64,000 bases of DNA from Thermocrispum municipale DSM 44069 (GCF_000427825.1 NZ_ATYT01000003.1:236487-300486), one strand, 5' to 3'. Positions 15,024 through 23,878 are shown, counted from the stretch's first letter. Program-made: numbers and translations. Notes: generated by a model not told the origin, from the sequence alone.

Positions 15024-16262
15024 ATGAGTCACCCGGTCGAGCGGCCCGTTCGCGGCCATCGCCTGGCTCGGATGATCGGGCGCGACCCGCACCAGGAGCA
15101 CCGGGTGGCCACTCCACTGGAGCTGCTGTTCGACCTGGTGTTCGTGGTCGCGTTCTCGCAGGCCGGAAGCCAGATGGCGCATCTGCTGGCCGAAGGCCGC
15201 ACGGCCGCCGCGCTGGCCGGGTTCGGGTTCGCCACGTTCGCCATCTGCTGGGCGTGGATCAACTACTCGTGGCTGGCGTCCGCGTACGACAACGACGACC
15301 TCTTCTTCCGCGCCGCCACGTTGATCGTGATGGTCGGCGCGCTCATCCTCGCGCTGGGGCTGCCCGAGGCGTTCCGGTCGATCGACGAGGGCCAGCACCT
15401 GGACAACCGGGTGGTCGTCGCCGGCTACATCGTGATGAGGGTGGCGAGCCTGGCGCTGTGGCTGCGCGCCGCCGCCCACGACGAGTACCGCAGGCGGACG
15501 TGCCTGACCTACGCCGCCGCGATCGGGATCGCCCAGGCCGGGTGGGTCGTCGTGCTGGTGATCAACCCGCCGCTGGACGCGTTGTGGCTGCCGTACCTCG
15601 TGCTGGTGGCAATCGAGCTGGCCGGGCCGATGACGGCCGAACGGCAGGGTCGTCCGACCCCGTGGCATCCGCATCACATCGCCGAGCGGTACGGACTGCT
15701 GGTCATCATCACGCTCGGCGAGGTCGTGCTCGGCACGATCACCGCGATCTCCGCGGTGGTTCAGACGCAGGGCTGGTCGACCGAAGCTGTCCTGGTCGCC
15801 TGTGCGGGCACGGTGCTGGCGTTCGGGTTGTGGTGGGTGTACTTCACCCTGCCGTTCGCCGAGCTGCTCGAGCGCTACCGCGACCGGGCGTTCCGGTGGG
15901 GCTACCTGCACATCGTGATCTTCGGCGCGCTGGCCGCCACCGGTTCCGGGCTGCATGTCGCCGCCTACGTGATCGAGCGTGAGGCGCACGTCGACACCAC
16001 CACCGCGGTGCTCGCCACGGTCATCCCGGTGCTGGTGTACCTGGTCGTGCTCTACTTGATCTACACGCTGCTGCTGGCCAAGGTCGACGGGTACCAGGCC
16101 GTGCTGTTCGCCGGAGCGATCGTCGCCCTCGTGCTCGCTGTGGTGGTCAGTACCGTCGGCGCGACGTTGGGGGTCTCGCTGCTGGTCACCGCCGTGTGTC
16201 CGATCGTGATCATCACCGGTTACGAGGTTCGTGCCCGGCGGATCGCCGCCAGTCAGGGCTGA
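15024..16262 (+). CDS. Low-temperature-requirement A (LtrA) family membrane protein
   Basis: A 412-residue multi-pass protein. ATPLELLFDLVFVVAFSQAG is the LtrA signature, followed by about 11 further hydrophobic helices, with HHIAERYGLLVIITLGEVVLG in the middle. The ATG at 15024 has GGGGAGGAG just upstream. LtrA was named for a Listeria cold-growth gene; the biochemical function in actinobacteria is not known. Monocistronic. Confidence 0.9.
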   Translation: MSHPVERPVRGHRLARMIGRDPHQEHRVATPLELLFDLVFVVAFSQAGSQMAHLLAEGRTAAALAGFGFATFAICWAWINYSWLASAYDNDDLFFRAATLIVMVGALILALGLPEAFRSIDEGQHLDNRVVVAGYIVMRVASLALWLRAAAHDEYRRRTCLTYAAAIGIAQAGWVVVLVINPPLDALWLPYLVLVAIELAGPMTAERQGRPTPWHPHHIAERYGLLVIITLGEVVLGTITAISAVVQTQGWSTEAVLVACAGTVLAFGLWWVYFTLPFAELLERYRDRAFRWGYLHIVIFGALAATGSGLHVAAYVIEREAHVDTTTAVLATVIPVLVYLVVLYLIYTLLLAKVDGYQAVLFAGAIVALVLAVVVSTVGATLGVSLLVTAVCPIVIITGYEVRARRIAASQG

Positions 16263-16445
16263 CTGTGGCGCGTGGCCCGTCGGCTCGACAGCATCGGGAG
16301 CTGTCGGTCGACGGCATGGGCCTCGGCATGGCCGATGAGGTCGGTGCAACCGCGACGGGTTGCGCCGCGTGTCCCTCAGCGGTACGGGGACTGAGGTCGA
16401 GCTCCGAACGAGTACGTCAGGAGCGGTCGAAGTCCGACGAACACG

Positions 16446-17018
16446 TCATGAGTGGTCGACCTCCCGCCGCACGAGCTCGGTGAAATCCTTGATGGCCGCG
16501 TCGGCGGCGGCGCGGTCACCGGTCAGCGCCATGTCGAACAGCACGCCGCGGCCCATCGCCAAGCACAACCTGGCCAGCCGCGCGGCGCGGTCGGGAGTGG
16601 TGATCCGCTCGAACGCCTGCGTGAAGCCGGACAGCCACGCGTCGGTCAGCACGGTGCGCAAGGTTTCCGCATACGGCTTGCGGTACATCGCGTGCGACGA
16701 CAGCTCGTAGAACAACGGCGCGAACACCTCGGCCGTGTCGGCGATGTGACTCCAGTAGCGCGCGCCCGCCTCCATCGGGTCGGAGGCTTCGTCGACGAAG
16801 CGTTCGAGCGCTTGCCGTTCCGCTTCACACACGCGCTCGATCACCGCGGTGAGCAGCTGCTCGCGCGAGCCGAAGTGGTAGTTGAGCATCCGGTTGCTCG
16901 TGCCGACTCCCGCCGCCAGCGTGCGCATGCTGGTGTCCAGCACGCCGTGCTGCATGAACCAGGCGACGACCTTGTCGAGCAGCACCTCGCGCGGGTGCTC
17001 AGTCCGCTTGTCCGGCAT
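16446..17018 (-). CDS. TetR-family transcriptional regulator
   Basis: A 190-residue regulator with N-terminal helix-turn-helix (REVLLDKVVAWFMQHGVLDT, then MRTLAAGVGTSNRMLNYHFGSREQLL) and an all-helical ligand domain. It overlaps the SRPBCC gene by 20 bp as second gene of a two-gene operon, so it probably senses a lipid-like or aromatic ligand connected to that protein. Both may be autoregulated from the region upstream of 17430. Confidence 0.9.
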   Translation of the reverse strand: MPDKRTEHPREVLLDKVVAWFMQHGVLDTSMRTLAAGVGTSNRMLNYHFGSREQLLTAVIERVCEAERQALERFVDEASDPMEAGARYWSHIADTAEVFAPLFYELSSHAMYRKPYAETLRTVLTDAWLSGFTQAFERITTPDRAARLARLCLAMGRGVLFDMALTGDRAAADAAIKDFTELVRREVDHS

Positions 17019-17430
17019 CCTCGGCCGCCCGGGCGATGCCCTCCGCCTCCTGCGTCATGAACCGCCGGGCCTTGCTTCCGTAGAGCTTGCGGGCCAGCCA
17101 GGCCAGCGGGCCGGACCACGTCATGGTCAGCACGATCCGGGTGCCCTCCGGCGTTTCTTCCAGTCGGTGCGAAGCCGTCGAGCGCACGCCGGGTGCCGGG
17201 GACTCCCAGGTGAACAGCGTGGTCGGCTGCCACTCGGTGACCTGATAGACCGCCTTCGGCAAGCCGGGCTGTCGGACCTCGAACTTGGCGCCGACGCCGA
17301 CAGGTCCGTCGGCGTGCAGGCGCGTGACCTTGTCGAATGTCGGCAGCAACGCCGGCCAGCTCTCGACGTCACTGAGCACCGGCCAGATGTCGTGCGCGCT
17401 CGCCTTGGTCGTACGAGCCACCTCGATCAT
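16999..17430 (-). CDS. SRPBCC (START-like) family protein
   Basis: A 143-residue protein of the polyketide cyclase/SRPBCC fold: IEVARTTKASAHDIWPVLSDVESWPALLPTFDKV at the start, GVGAKFEVRQPG, and a final amphipathic helix (WLARKLYGSKARRFMTQEAE). The fold makes a hydrophobic pocket for lipids or aromatics. It is the first gene of the operon with the TetR gene. Confidence 0.85.
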   Translation of the reverse strand: MIEVARTTKASAHDIWPVLSDVESWPALLPTFDKVTRLHADGPVGVGAKFEVRQPGLPKAVYQVTEWQPTTLFTWESPAPGVRSTASHRLEETPEGTRIVLTMTWSGPLAWLARKLYGSKARRFMTQEAEGIARAAEDAGQAD

Positions 17431-17593
17431 GTAACGAATGATACATCGCCGGAGAGGTGGCTTGCCTCGGCCACGGTCGAGAGGGAGCGAGGGCGTCGCA
17501 TCATCGTGTGATCGTCGCCCGTCGTGACGTCATGGCGCCATAGAATGCGCCGAGTGTTCTTGCGCGGGATCGCCGCGCCTCGATCGTGGGGGG

Positions 17594-18241
17594 ATGTCCA
17601 TGAGCTACCCGCCCGGCCAACCGCAGGGTCCTCAGCAGCCGGGCTACGGTCCGCCGGGGCCTGGCCCGCAAGGGTATGGTCCCGCCCAGTACGGCCCGCC
17701 GGGGCCTGGCCCGCAAGGATATGGTCCGGCCCGATACGGCCCGCCGTTGCCGCCGCAGCACGGTCCCGGCGGATACGGCCCGCCGGGCTATGGCCCGCCC
17801 CCGCGCAAGAGCAAGACCGGCCTCGTCGTGGGCATCGTCAGTGCCGTCGTCGTGCTCGCCGCGCTCGGCGTCACCGGTTTCGTGGCCCCCGGCTTCTTTC
17901 TGTCCGACGACGGCGGCGGCTCAGAGCAAACGGCCAGCGCGAAGAGCACGGCGGAATCGCTGGTCACCGCCATCGGTTCGCGGGATGCCGACGCCCTCAA
18001 CAAGCTGTCGTGTCAGGACATCACGCCGGGTGCTCGCGACCTGATCGAGGATGTCGCCGAGGTCGGCACGGCGCAGTTGTCCGGCCAGGTACAAGAGTCC
18101 GGTGACCGGGCAACCGCGCCGTTCGCCGCGAGCCACAAGAATGCTCCTGACATCACGGCCGATTTCGTGGCGGTCCTGGCCAAGCAGAACGGTTCCTGGT
18201 GCTGGCAGGACCTCCAGTACCCCGAGGATCTCGGCGGCTGA
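17594..18241 (+). CDS. Pro/Gly/Tyr-rich single-pass membrane protein (Rv0361/DUF4878-like)
   Basis: A 215-residue protein. The first 70 residues are low complexity with repeats of PGPQGYGPA(Q/R)YGPP. One transmembrane helix follows (LVVGIVSAVVVLAALGVTGFV), then an external domain with two Cys (KLSCQDIT and GSWCWQDL) and the SAESLVTAIGSRDADAL type start of DUF4878-like domains. The topology suggests a cytoplasmic disordered tail and a wall-facing domain. Function unknown. Confidence 0.8.
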   Translation: MSMSYPPGQPQGPQQPGYGPPGPGPQGYGPAQYGPPGPGPQGYGPARYGPPLPPQHGPGGYGPPGYGPPPRKSKTGLVVGIVSAVVVLAALGVTGFVAPGFFLSDDGGGSEQTASAKSTAESLVTAIGSRDADALNKLSCQDITPGARDLIEDVAEVGTAQLSGQVQESGDRATAPFAASHKNAPDITADFVAVLAKQNGSWCWQDLQYPEDLGG

Positions 18242-18316
18242 TCGGACAATTCTCCGCCGCGACACGTGGTGTGCGTTCACCCGAGTCATGGGGTCGGCAA
18301 CGTTCGGACGAGACCG

Positions 18317-18339
18317 AGCGGCCGGCCTGGTCGGCCGCT
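18317..18339. terminator. Hairpin between convergent genes
   Basis: An 8-bp perfect stem (18317-18324 with 18332-18339) lies between the convergent ends of the DUF4878-like gene and the PAP2 gene and could serve both. Confidence 0.6.
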
Positions 18340-18422
18340 GCTACGCCCGAAGATGGGGCTGCCACGCGTGGCGGAAGCCTGCCGAACAACCTGGCCGATG
18401 CGGCAGTGTGCGCAGGAACTCG

Positions 18423-18995
18423 CTAGTCGTCGTCGACCGGCGAGTCGGCGACCAGGTACTTCAGCCGCGGATGCGCGCGAAACCGGTCGATCGTCCGCGT
18501 CGCGGGCACGGACAGGCCCAGCACCACGGCCGCAGCGGTCGCGCTGCCGACGAGCAGGCCGGCGACCACATCGAGCGGGTAGTGGACACCGACGACGACT
18601 CGCGAGGCGGCCACCGCGACAGCCAACACCCCCGCCGGGACGGCCAGCACGCGCCACGCGCATGCGATGCCGACGGCGCAGGCAGCCGCTAACGCGGCGT
18701 GGTTGCTCGGAAAAGACCAGTCACCGGCCGGTGGGCAATCGACGAGTGCACGAACCGCCGGCGTCTGGCACGGGCGCTCGGCAGCCACTAGCAGCTTCAA
18801 GCCCGAGCTGATCAGCCAGGTGGCCAGCACGCCCAACGGGGCGAGCACAGCGCGGGCCATGTCCTGGGAGGGCAGCCGTCGCGCTCGCCACCAGCACACC
18901 GCGAGCGCGGCGTAGAGCACCCCGACACCAGCGTCGGTGAAGAATGCGGCCAGCGACTCCCACCACACCGACCCCGTCTGGTGTTGTAAGCCCAT
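18423..18995 (-). CDS. PAP2-family membrane phosphatase
   Basis: A 190-residue integral membrane lipid phosphatase. Motifs: KLLVAAERP (K-x6-RP), SFPSNHAAL (PSGH with N for G) and SRVVVGVHYPLDV (SR-x5-H-x3-D), in the right order within six helices. Members dephosphorylate undecaprenyl pyrophosphate or phosphatidates. It is divergent from the two-component system starting at 19097; the 100-bp gap holds both promoters. Confidence 0.88.
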   Translation of the reverse strand: MGLQHQTGSVWWESLAAFFTDAGVGVLYAALAVCWWRARRLPSQDMARAVLAPLGVLATWLISSGLKLLVAAERPCQTPAVRALVDCPPAGDWSFPSNHAALAAACAVGIACAWRVLAVPAGVLAVAVAASRVVVGVHYPLDVVAGLLVGSATAAAVVLGLSVPATRTIDRFRAHPRLKYLVADSPVDDD

Positions 18996-19096
18996 CCGGC
19001 CCCCGATCTCGCTCACCCCGACCCTAGCCGGGCGTATCGCTGAGAGAACTCTGTGAATATCACTGCCCCCTGCGAGTACTGGGTGAAACTGGCTCC

Positions 19097-19786
19097 ATGG
19101 GGCACAAGGTGCTTGTCGTCGACGACGAGACGTATCTGGCCGAATTGGTCGCGACGGCGTTGCGGTACGAAGGCTTCGACACCCGCATCGCGGGCACCGG
19201 CAAGGGTGCACTGGACGGGGTCGCGACGTTCCGGCCCGACCTGGTGGTACTCGACGTGATGCTGCCGGACATGTCCGGCGTCGAAGCGTGCCGCAGGCTG
19301 CGGGCCGACGGCCGGCAGGTGCCGGTGGTGTTCCTGACCGCGCGCGACGCCACCGAGGACAAGATCACGGGCCTGACCGTCGGCGGCGACGACTACCTGA
19401 CCAAGCCGTTCAGCCTCGGTGAACTGGTCGCCCGCGTCCGCGCGGTATTGAAACGGACCGCGCCGAGCCGCGACGATGTGCTGAGCTTCGCCGACCTGGA
19501 ACTCGACGACGCGGCTCACGAGGTCCGCAGGGACGGCCTGCGCATCGATTTGACGCCGACCGAGTTCACCTTGCTGCGGTATCTGCTGGTCAATGCGGGC
19601 CGGGTGCTGTCGAAACGCCAGATCCTCGACCACGTCTGGCAGTACGACTTCGGCGGCAACGACGGTGTCGTGCAGACCTACATCTCATACCTGCGGCGCA
19701 AGATCGATGCCGGCCGGACACCGCTGATCCATACGGTGCCGCGCGTCGGATACGTCCTGCGCCTGCCGGAAGGACACCGACCGTGA
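19097..19786 (+). CDS. OmpR/PhoB-family response regulator
   Basis: A 229-residue regulator. Receiver domain: VLVVDDE acidic pocket, phospho-acceptor Asp53 in VVLDVMLPD, VVFLTARD and the DYLTKPF lysine. The winged-helix output domain follows (LTPTEFTLLRYLLVNAGRVL and TYISYLRRKID...RVGYVLR). Its stop overlaps the GTG start of the sensor kinase, forming a standard two-gene operon. Confidence 0.96.
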   Translation: MGHKVLVVDDETYLAELVATALRYEGFDTRIAGTGKGALDGVATFRPDLVVLDVMLPDMSGVEACRRLRADGRQVPVVFLTARDATEDKITGLTVGGDDYLTKPFSLGELVARVRAVLKRTAPSRDDVLSFADLELDDAAHEVRRDGLRIDLTPTEFTLLRYLLVNAGRVLSKRQILDHVWQYDFGGNDGVVQTYISYLRRKIDAGRTPLIHTVPRVGYVLRLPEGHRP

Positions 19787-20850
19787 GCCTGCGCGCGCGG
19801 CTGACGCTCATCGTCGTCGGTCTCTGCGTGCTGTGGATCGGATTGGCCGTCGGAGCCACATTCGGCGCGGTGCAGGACTTCGACGGAGCGGTCGCAGAGC
19901 TGGACCCGGCCGCCTACGACGAACTCACCAGCCGGGTGGCCGCGGTGGCCATCGTCTCCGGGGTCGGCGCAGTCGTCGCCATGGGCGTGCTGACCGCGGT
20001 CGTCTTGCGCCGTGGCCTCCGTCCGCTCGAGCGCATCGCCGACACCGCGGTCCGCATCGGTGCGGGGGAGTTGTCGCAACGTATGCCGGAGGAAGCGCCG
20101 GGCACCGAGGTCGGCGTGGTCAGCGATGCCCTCAACCGAATGCTCGCCGAGCTGGAGCAGGCGTTCACCGAACGCATGGCGGCCGAACAGCGACTACGCC
20201 GCTTCGTCGCGGACGCCTCGCACGAGTTGCGCACACCGGTGGCCACCATCGCCGGGTACGCCGAGTTGTACCGGCGTGGTGGGTCCGAGCATCCGGAGGA
20301 TCTGGCCAAGATCCTTTCCCGCATCGAAGTGGAAGCGCGGCGCATGGGCGTGCTGGTCGACGAGTTGTTGCTGCTCGCCCGGCTGGACGAAGGACGCCCC
20401 CTGGAGCGCGCGCCGGTCGAGCTCGCCGAGGTGGCAGCGGACGCCGTCGCTGCCGCACAAGCACGGGACGCCCAGCGACAGTGGTCGTTGGAAGCCGAAC
20501 CGTCGGTGATCGTGACCGGCGATGCGGCGCGCCTGCGTCAGGTCATCGACAACGTGTTGACCAATGTGGAGCGTCATGCGAGCCCAGGGCCGGCGAGCGT
20601 GCGCCTCCAGTGCGACGGGCCGGATGCCGTTGTCGAGGTGAGCGACAGTGGGCCGGGACTGACCGCCGAGCAGACCGAGCGGGTGCTGGAGCGTTTCTAC
20701 CGCGCGGATCCGTCACGCTCCAGGGAAACCGGCGGCTCCGGACTTGGACTGTCCATTGTGGACGCTGTGGTGCGTGCGCACGGGGGAACCGTGCAGGTGC
20801 TGTCGGAACTGGGGAAAGGCACCACCGTGCGGATCCGGCTACCGCGCTGA
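19783..20850 (+). CDS. Sensor histidine kinase
   Basis: A 355-residue kinase, GTG start inside the regulator's stop. Two transmembrane helices (about 8-28 and 51-73) enclose a very short, acidic external loop of about 25 residues. HAMP follows (RRGLRPLERIADTAVRIGAG), then the H-box ASHELRTPVATIAGYAEL, N-box DNVLTNVERHA, G1 DSGPGL and G2 GGSGLGLSI. The small loop suggests sensing within the membrane or through a partner rather than a bound solute. It resembles TrcS-type actinobacterial kinases. Confidence 0.95.
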   Translation: MSLRARLTLIVVGLCVLWIGLAVGATFGAVQDFDGAVAELDPAAYDELTSRVAAVAIVSGVGAVVAMGVLTAVVLRRGLRPLERIADTAVRIGAGELSQRMPEEAPGTEVGVVSDALNRMLAELEQAFTERMAAEQRLRRFVADASHELRTPVATIAGYAELYRRGGSEHPEDLAKILSRIEVEARRMGVLVDELLLLARLDEGRPLERAPVELAEVAADAVAAAQARDAQRQWSLEAEPSVIVTGDAARLRQVIDNVLTNVERHASPGPASVRLQCDGPDAVVEVSDSGPGLTAEQTERVLERFYRADPSRSRETGGSGLGLSIVDAVVRAHGGTVQVLSELGKGTTVRIRLPR

Positions 20851-20949
20851 GTGCGATTCACAGCGTTCTCCCAGAACAATCGCAGAGCGCCGGAAATCCG
20901 CGTTGGTCGACTGAGGGTGATCCGATCTCGCCATGGAGGAGGACACCTG

Positions 20950-22026
20950 ATGAGACATCGAGTTCTGGCCGTCGCGCTCGCTGCCGTCGCGGCACTTGCC
21001 GCGGCGGTGAGCATGGCCTTCGCCGACGGTTCGCGCCCGCAGCGCGCGGCTACCGCGATCACGTGCAAGGCCTACCGCCTCCCGGTCGAACACCGGGGCA
21101 CCGAACAGCACGTGTTCGCCGAGCTGTGTCATCGCGGCATGGTGCGGGCGCGCACGCCGGTGCAGGTTCTGCTGCACGGTGGCGGCTACGACCACCGCTA
21201 CTGGGATTGGCCGTACCGGCCCGAGAAGTACTCCTACGTGGAGTACGCGACCAAGCGTGGATTTGCCACGCTGAATCTCGACCGGCTCGGTTACGGCGCC
21301 AGCGATCATCCCGACGGAGCCTCACTCGATTTCGCCGCGGGCGGCCGCGTCGTGCACCAAGTGGTCGAGAAGCTGCGGGACGGCGCCCTCGGGCCACGAT
21401 TCGAGACGGTCGTCCTCAACGGTCACTCGATGGGCGGCATCGTCGCCGAGCGCGCGGCTGCCTACGGGGGAGTGGACGCGGTCATCGTGAGCGGGATCCC
21501 GCTGAACGCGGACGGCGAGCCGGAGGAGGGCGATCCGGACGACGGCGGCGAGCCGGGGGATGAGGATTCGGACGACGGCGACGAAGACCTGTATCCGTTC
21601 ACACCGGCTGTGCAGGATCCGCGATTCGCAGGCCTGCCGTGGGCCAAGGGCTACTTCACCACCCTGCCGGGAAGCCGCACCCAGGTCTTCCACTACCCGG
21701 GCACGTACGAAAGCGCCATTGCTCGCGGAGAGGAGTCGGCCAAGGACACGCTGAGCAGCGGTGAGCTGTGCTCGCTGCGACCCTGTGCTGATGCAGCCGC
21801 CGACGATCAAGACCGACGGTCGCGAGTCGACGTTCCGGTTCTGCACGTGCTGGGACGGCACGACATGCTGTTCTGCCGAACGACGAAGGATTGCGCCACT
21901 GACCCCGGCGCCGGAGAAGTCAAGCACCTGATCCCGAACGCCGGGCACTCGATCAACCTCAGCAAGGGCGCGCCGCAGTTCTACCGGCTGACCCTCTCGT
22001 GGTTGGCCGGCCACGGCATCGCGTGA
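20950..22026 (+). CDS. Secreted alpha/beta hydrolase with acidic lid insertion
   Basis: A 358-residue exported hydrolase (ATG at 20950 after GGAGGA). Signal peptide about 1-25. The oxyanion region is LLHGGGYDHRYWDW, nucleophile Ser160 is in NGHSMGG, Asp in VLGRHDMLF and His in NAGHSIN. Residues about 188-214 form a striking acidic stretch (GEPEEGDPDDGGEPGDEDSD onward) between strand 6 and the lid; it could bind calcium or basic partners. Several Cys suggest disulfides. The substrate is unknown, with lipid or ester substrates typical of the family. Confidence 0.85.
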   Translation: MRHRVLAVALAAVAALAAAVSMAFADGSRPQRAATAITCKAYRLPVEHRGTEQHVFAELCHRGMVRARTPVQVLLHGGGYDHRYWDWPYRPEKYSYVEYATKRGFATLNLDRLGYGASDHPDGASLDFAAGGRVVHQVVEKLRDGALGPRFETVVLNGHSMGGIVAERAAAYGGVDAVIVSGIPLNADGEPEEGDPDDGGEPGDEDSDDGDEDLYPFTPAVQDPRFAGLPWAKGYFTTLPGSRTQVFHYPGTYESAIARGEESAKDTLSSGELCSLRPCADAAADDQDRRSRVDVPVLHVLGRHDMLFCRTTKDCATDPGAGEVKHLIPNAGHSINLSKGAPQFYRLTLSWLAGHGIA

Positions 22027-22033
22027 CCACAAG

Positions 22034-22066
22034 CGCTGGGGCCGTCCACCGTGGCCGGCCCCAGCG
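22034..22066. terminator. Bidirectional terminator
   Basis: A perfect 11-bp GC-rich stem (22034-22044 with 22056-22066) lies exactly between the convergent stops of the hydrolase and ABC-F genes. Confidence 0.8.
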
Positions 22067-22069
22067 TGC

Positions 22070-23641
22070 TCACGGCCCGAGATGCAGCCGCCGGTCGACG
22101 TCGACCTCCTGCAGGAACGGTTCGTCGTGACTGGCGACGACGAGCGCTCCCCGGTACTGCCGCAACGCCTGCACCAGCTGCCGGACGCTGGACAGGTCCA
22201 GGTTGTTCGTCGGCTCGTCCAACAACAGCAACTGCGGTGGCGGGTGCGCGATCAGCAGCGTGGCCAGCGTCGCTCGGAAGCGCTCACCACCCGAGAGGAC
22301 ACCGACCGGCAGATCGGCCCGCCCGTCCTTGAGCAACAGCCGGGCGAGTTGGGCGCGAATCGTGTTGGCCGACGCTCTCGGGTTGGCGCGGGCGACGTTG
22401 TCCACCGCGGTGGCCTCGTCGTCGAGCACGTCCAGGCGTTGCGGCAACAGGGCGACCGGGACGAGCGCCTCGACCCGGCCCGAAGCCGGTGGGACGTCGC
22501 CGGTGATGGTCCGCAACAACGTGGTCTTGCCCGCGCCGTTCGGCCCGGTCAACGCGACCCGCTCGGGACCACGCATGTCCAGCTCGACGGAGACGCCGTT
22601 GCGGAGAACCGCATCGACGCGCAGCACCTCCCGGCCCGACGGGACCGTCGTCCCGGCCAGGTCGACGCGAATCGCGTCGTCGTCGCGCACTGCCTCCTCG
22701 GCTTTGGCGAGCCGTCCCTTGGCCTGCTCGACCTTCTCCTCGTGCATGATCCGGTAGCGGCCCGCCGACACCTGCGCTTCACGCTTGCGGGCGTTCATGA
22801 CGATCTTCGGCTCGCGCTTGTTGGCGAACTGCTTGCGGCCGTAGCGCAGCCTGCGATCGAGCGTGGTCCGGGCGGCGACGAGTTCGCGCTGCTGGCGCCG
22901 CACATCCGCCTGGGCAGTGCGTAGCGCCCGCTCTGCGGCCTCCTGCTCGGCTCGCACGGCTTCCTCGTAGTCGGCGAAATTCCCGCCGTAGATCCGAACG
23001 GTGCCGTCTCGCAGTTCGGCGATCTGATCGACGCGGGCGAGCAGCTCACGGTCGTGCGAAACGATCACCGTGACGCCGGTCCACGCTTCCACCGCCTCGT
23101 ACAGCCGCTCGCGTGCGTTCCGGTCGAGATTGTTGGTCGGCTCGTCGAGCAGCAGCACTTGGGGACGCGCCAAGAACAACGCGGCCAGCCCGAGCAGGAT
23201 CGTCTGCCCACCGGAGAGTGCACCGACCCGGCGGGACAACTCGACGTCGGCCAGACCGAGCTGATCCAGCAGTGCGCGGGCACGCTCCTCGGCGTCCCAG
23301 TCGTCGCCGACGACGTCGAACAGCTGCGGATCGGTCCGGCCGGCTTCGATGGCCGCGACGGCCCGGATCACCTCGGCGATGCCCAGCACCTCGGCAACCG
23401 TGCGTGAGGTGTCCAGCACCAGGTCCTGTGGGAGGTAGCCGACCTCTCCGGTCGTGATCGATCCCCGGCTGGGTCGCAGCTTGCCGGCGATCAGCCGCAG
23501 CAGCGTCGACTTGCCGCTGCCGTTGAGGCCGACCAGTCCGGTGCGGCCGGACGGGATGACGGTGTTGAGGCCGTCGAGCACCACGGTGCCGTCGGGCCAG
23601 GCGAAACGAAGATCGGAAATGACGATGGCGGATGGAGACAT
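22070..23641 (-). CDS. ABC-F family ribosome-associated ATPase
   Basis: A 523-residue protein with two ATP-binding cassettes and no membrane domain. First cassette: GLNGSGKST, LSGGQT, LLLDEPTNNLD. Linker helices with many charged residues (about 240-320) form the P-site tRNA interaction region. Second cassette: TGPNGAGKTT, LSGGERFRA, LLLDEPTNNLD. ABC-F proteins act at the ribosome, some as antibiotic protection factors and others as translation factors; the sequence alone does not decide. The 130-bp leader contains a 15-bp-stem hairpin (23717-23754) that may act as an attenuator as well as the terminator of the upstream micropeptide gene. Confidence 0.92.
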   Translation of the reverse strand: MSPSAIVISDLRFAWPDGTVVLDGLNTVIPSGRTGLVGLNGSGKSTLLRLIAGKLRPSRGSITTGEVGYLPQDLVLDTSRTVAEVLGIAEVIRAVAAIEAGRTDPQLFDVVGDDWDAEERARALLDQLGLADVELSRRVGALSGGQTILLGLAALFLARPQVLLLDEPTNNLDRNARERLYEAVEAWTGVTVIVSHDRELLARVDQIAELRDGTVRIYGGNFADYEEAVRAEQEAAERALRTAQADVRRQQRELVAARTTLDRRLRYGRKQFANKREPKIVMNARKREAQVSAGRYRIMHEEKVEQAKGRLAKAEEAVRDDDAIRVDLAGTTVPSGREVLRVDAVLRNGVSVELDMRGPERVALTGPNGAGKTTLLRTITGDVPPASGRVEALVPVALLPQRLDVLDDEATAVDNVARANPRASANTIRAQLARLLLKDGRADLPVGVLSGGERFRATLATLLIAHPPPQLLLLDEPTNNLDLSSVRQLVQALRQYRGALVVASHDEPFLQEVDVDRRLHLGP

Positions 23642-23716
23642 GGCGGGCTCCCGCGAGGTCGACACGAGTAGGACGCGACGGCAACCTCAGCTGAGCACCG
23701 GCATCTCCCTTCGACG

Positions 23717-23754
23717 GCGACACGGCCTGGCCGAGAGTAGCCAGGCCGTGTCGC
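23717..23754. terminator. Perfect 15-bp-stem hairpin between micropeptide and ABC-F genes
   Basis: Arms 23717-23731 and 23740-23754 are perfectly complementary around an 8-nt loop. It lies 17 bp past the stop of the Cys-rich micropeptide and about 75 bp before the ABC-F start, on the same strand. It is a terminator for the former and possibly an attenuator for the latter. Confidence 0.8.
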
Positions 23755-23771
23755 AGTGAGCAACCGATTAA

Positions 23772-23837
23772 TCAGCAGGAGCCGCAGCAGCCGCAACCCG
23801 GGCCGGAACAGTTACTGCAGCACGAGCAACCACCCAT
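23772..23837 (-). CDS. Cys-rich 21-residue micropeptide, candidate mini-metallothionein
   Basis: An ORF of 21 codons plus stop, with cysteines at residues 4, 6, 7, 10, 15, 17, 18 and 21; the others are only Gly, Ser, Asn and Pro after Met. The spacing CxCCxxC ... CxCCxxC is a near-exact repeat, as expected for a metal-thiolate cluster peptide. A perfect GGAGG ribosome binding site stands five bases before the ATG, and palindromic operator DNA and a strong terminator frame it. This complete gene architecture makes chance unlikely. Soft-metal binding (Cu, Zn, Cd) is inferred from composition; no known family was recognised. A very short RiPP-like peptide is the alternative. Confidence 0.7.
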   Translation of the reverse strand: MGGCSCCSNCSGPGCGCCGSC

Positions 23838-23857
23838 CGAGACCTCCAATGATCGCT

Positions 23858-23878
23858 ATATGGCCATATGCGCATATG
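23858..23878 (-). promoter_or_regulatory. Triple ATATG palindromic operator upstream of the micropeptide
   Basis: Two overlapping perfect palindromes, ATATGGCCATAT (23858-23869) and CATATGCGCATATG (23865-23878), give three ATATG words at 8-bp spacing. This AT-rich block is strongly out of character with local DNA. It sits 20-40 bp before the start codon where the -10 region should be. ArsR/SmtB-type metal sensors of actinobacteria often use ATAT...ATAT palindromes. No sensor gene is next to it, so a regulator in trans is presumed. Confidence 0.6.

Noticed and set aside
14001..16349. 782-codon minus-strand ORF
   Set aside because: Low-complexity His/Gln/Arg/Asp-rich translation with no domain; it lies opposite the GH12 and LtrA genes, which have signal peptide and membrane signatures.
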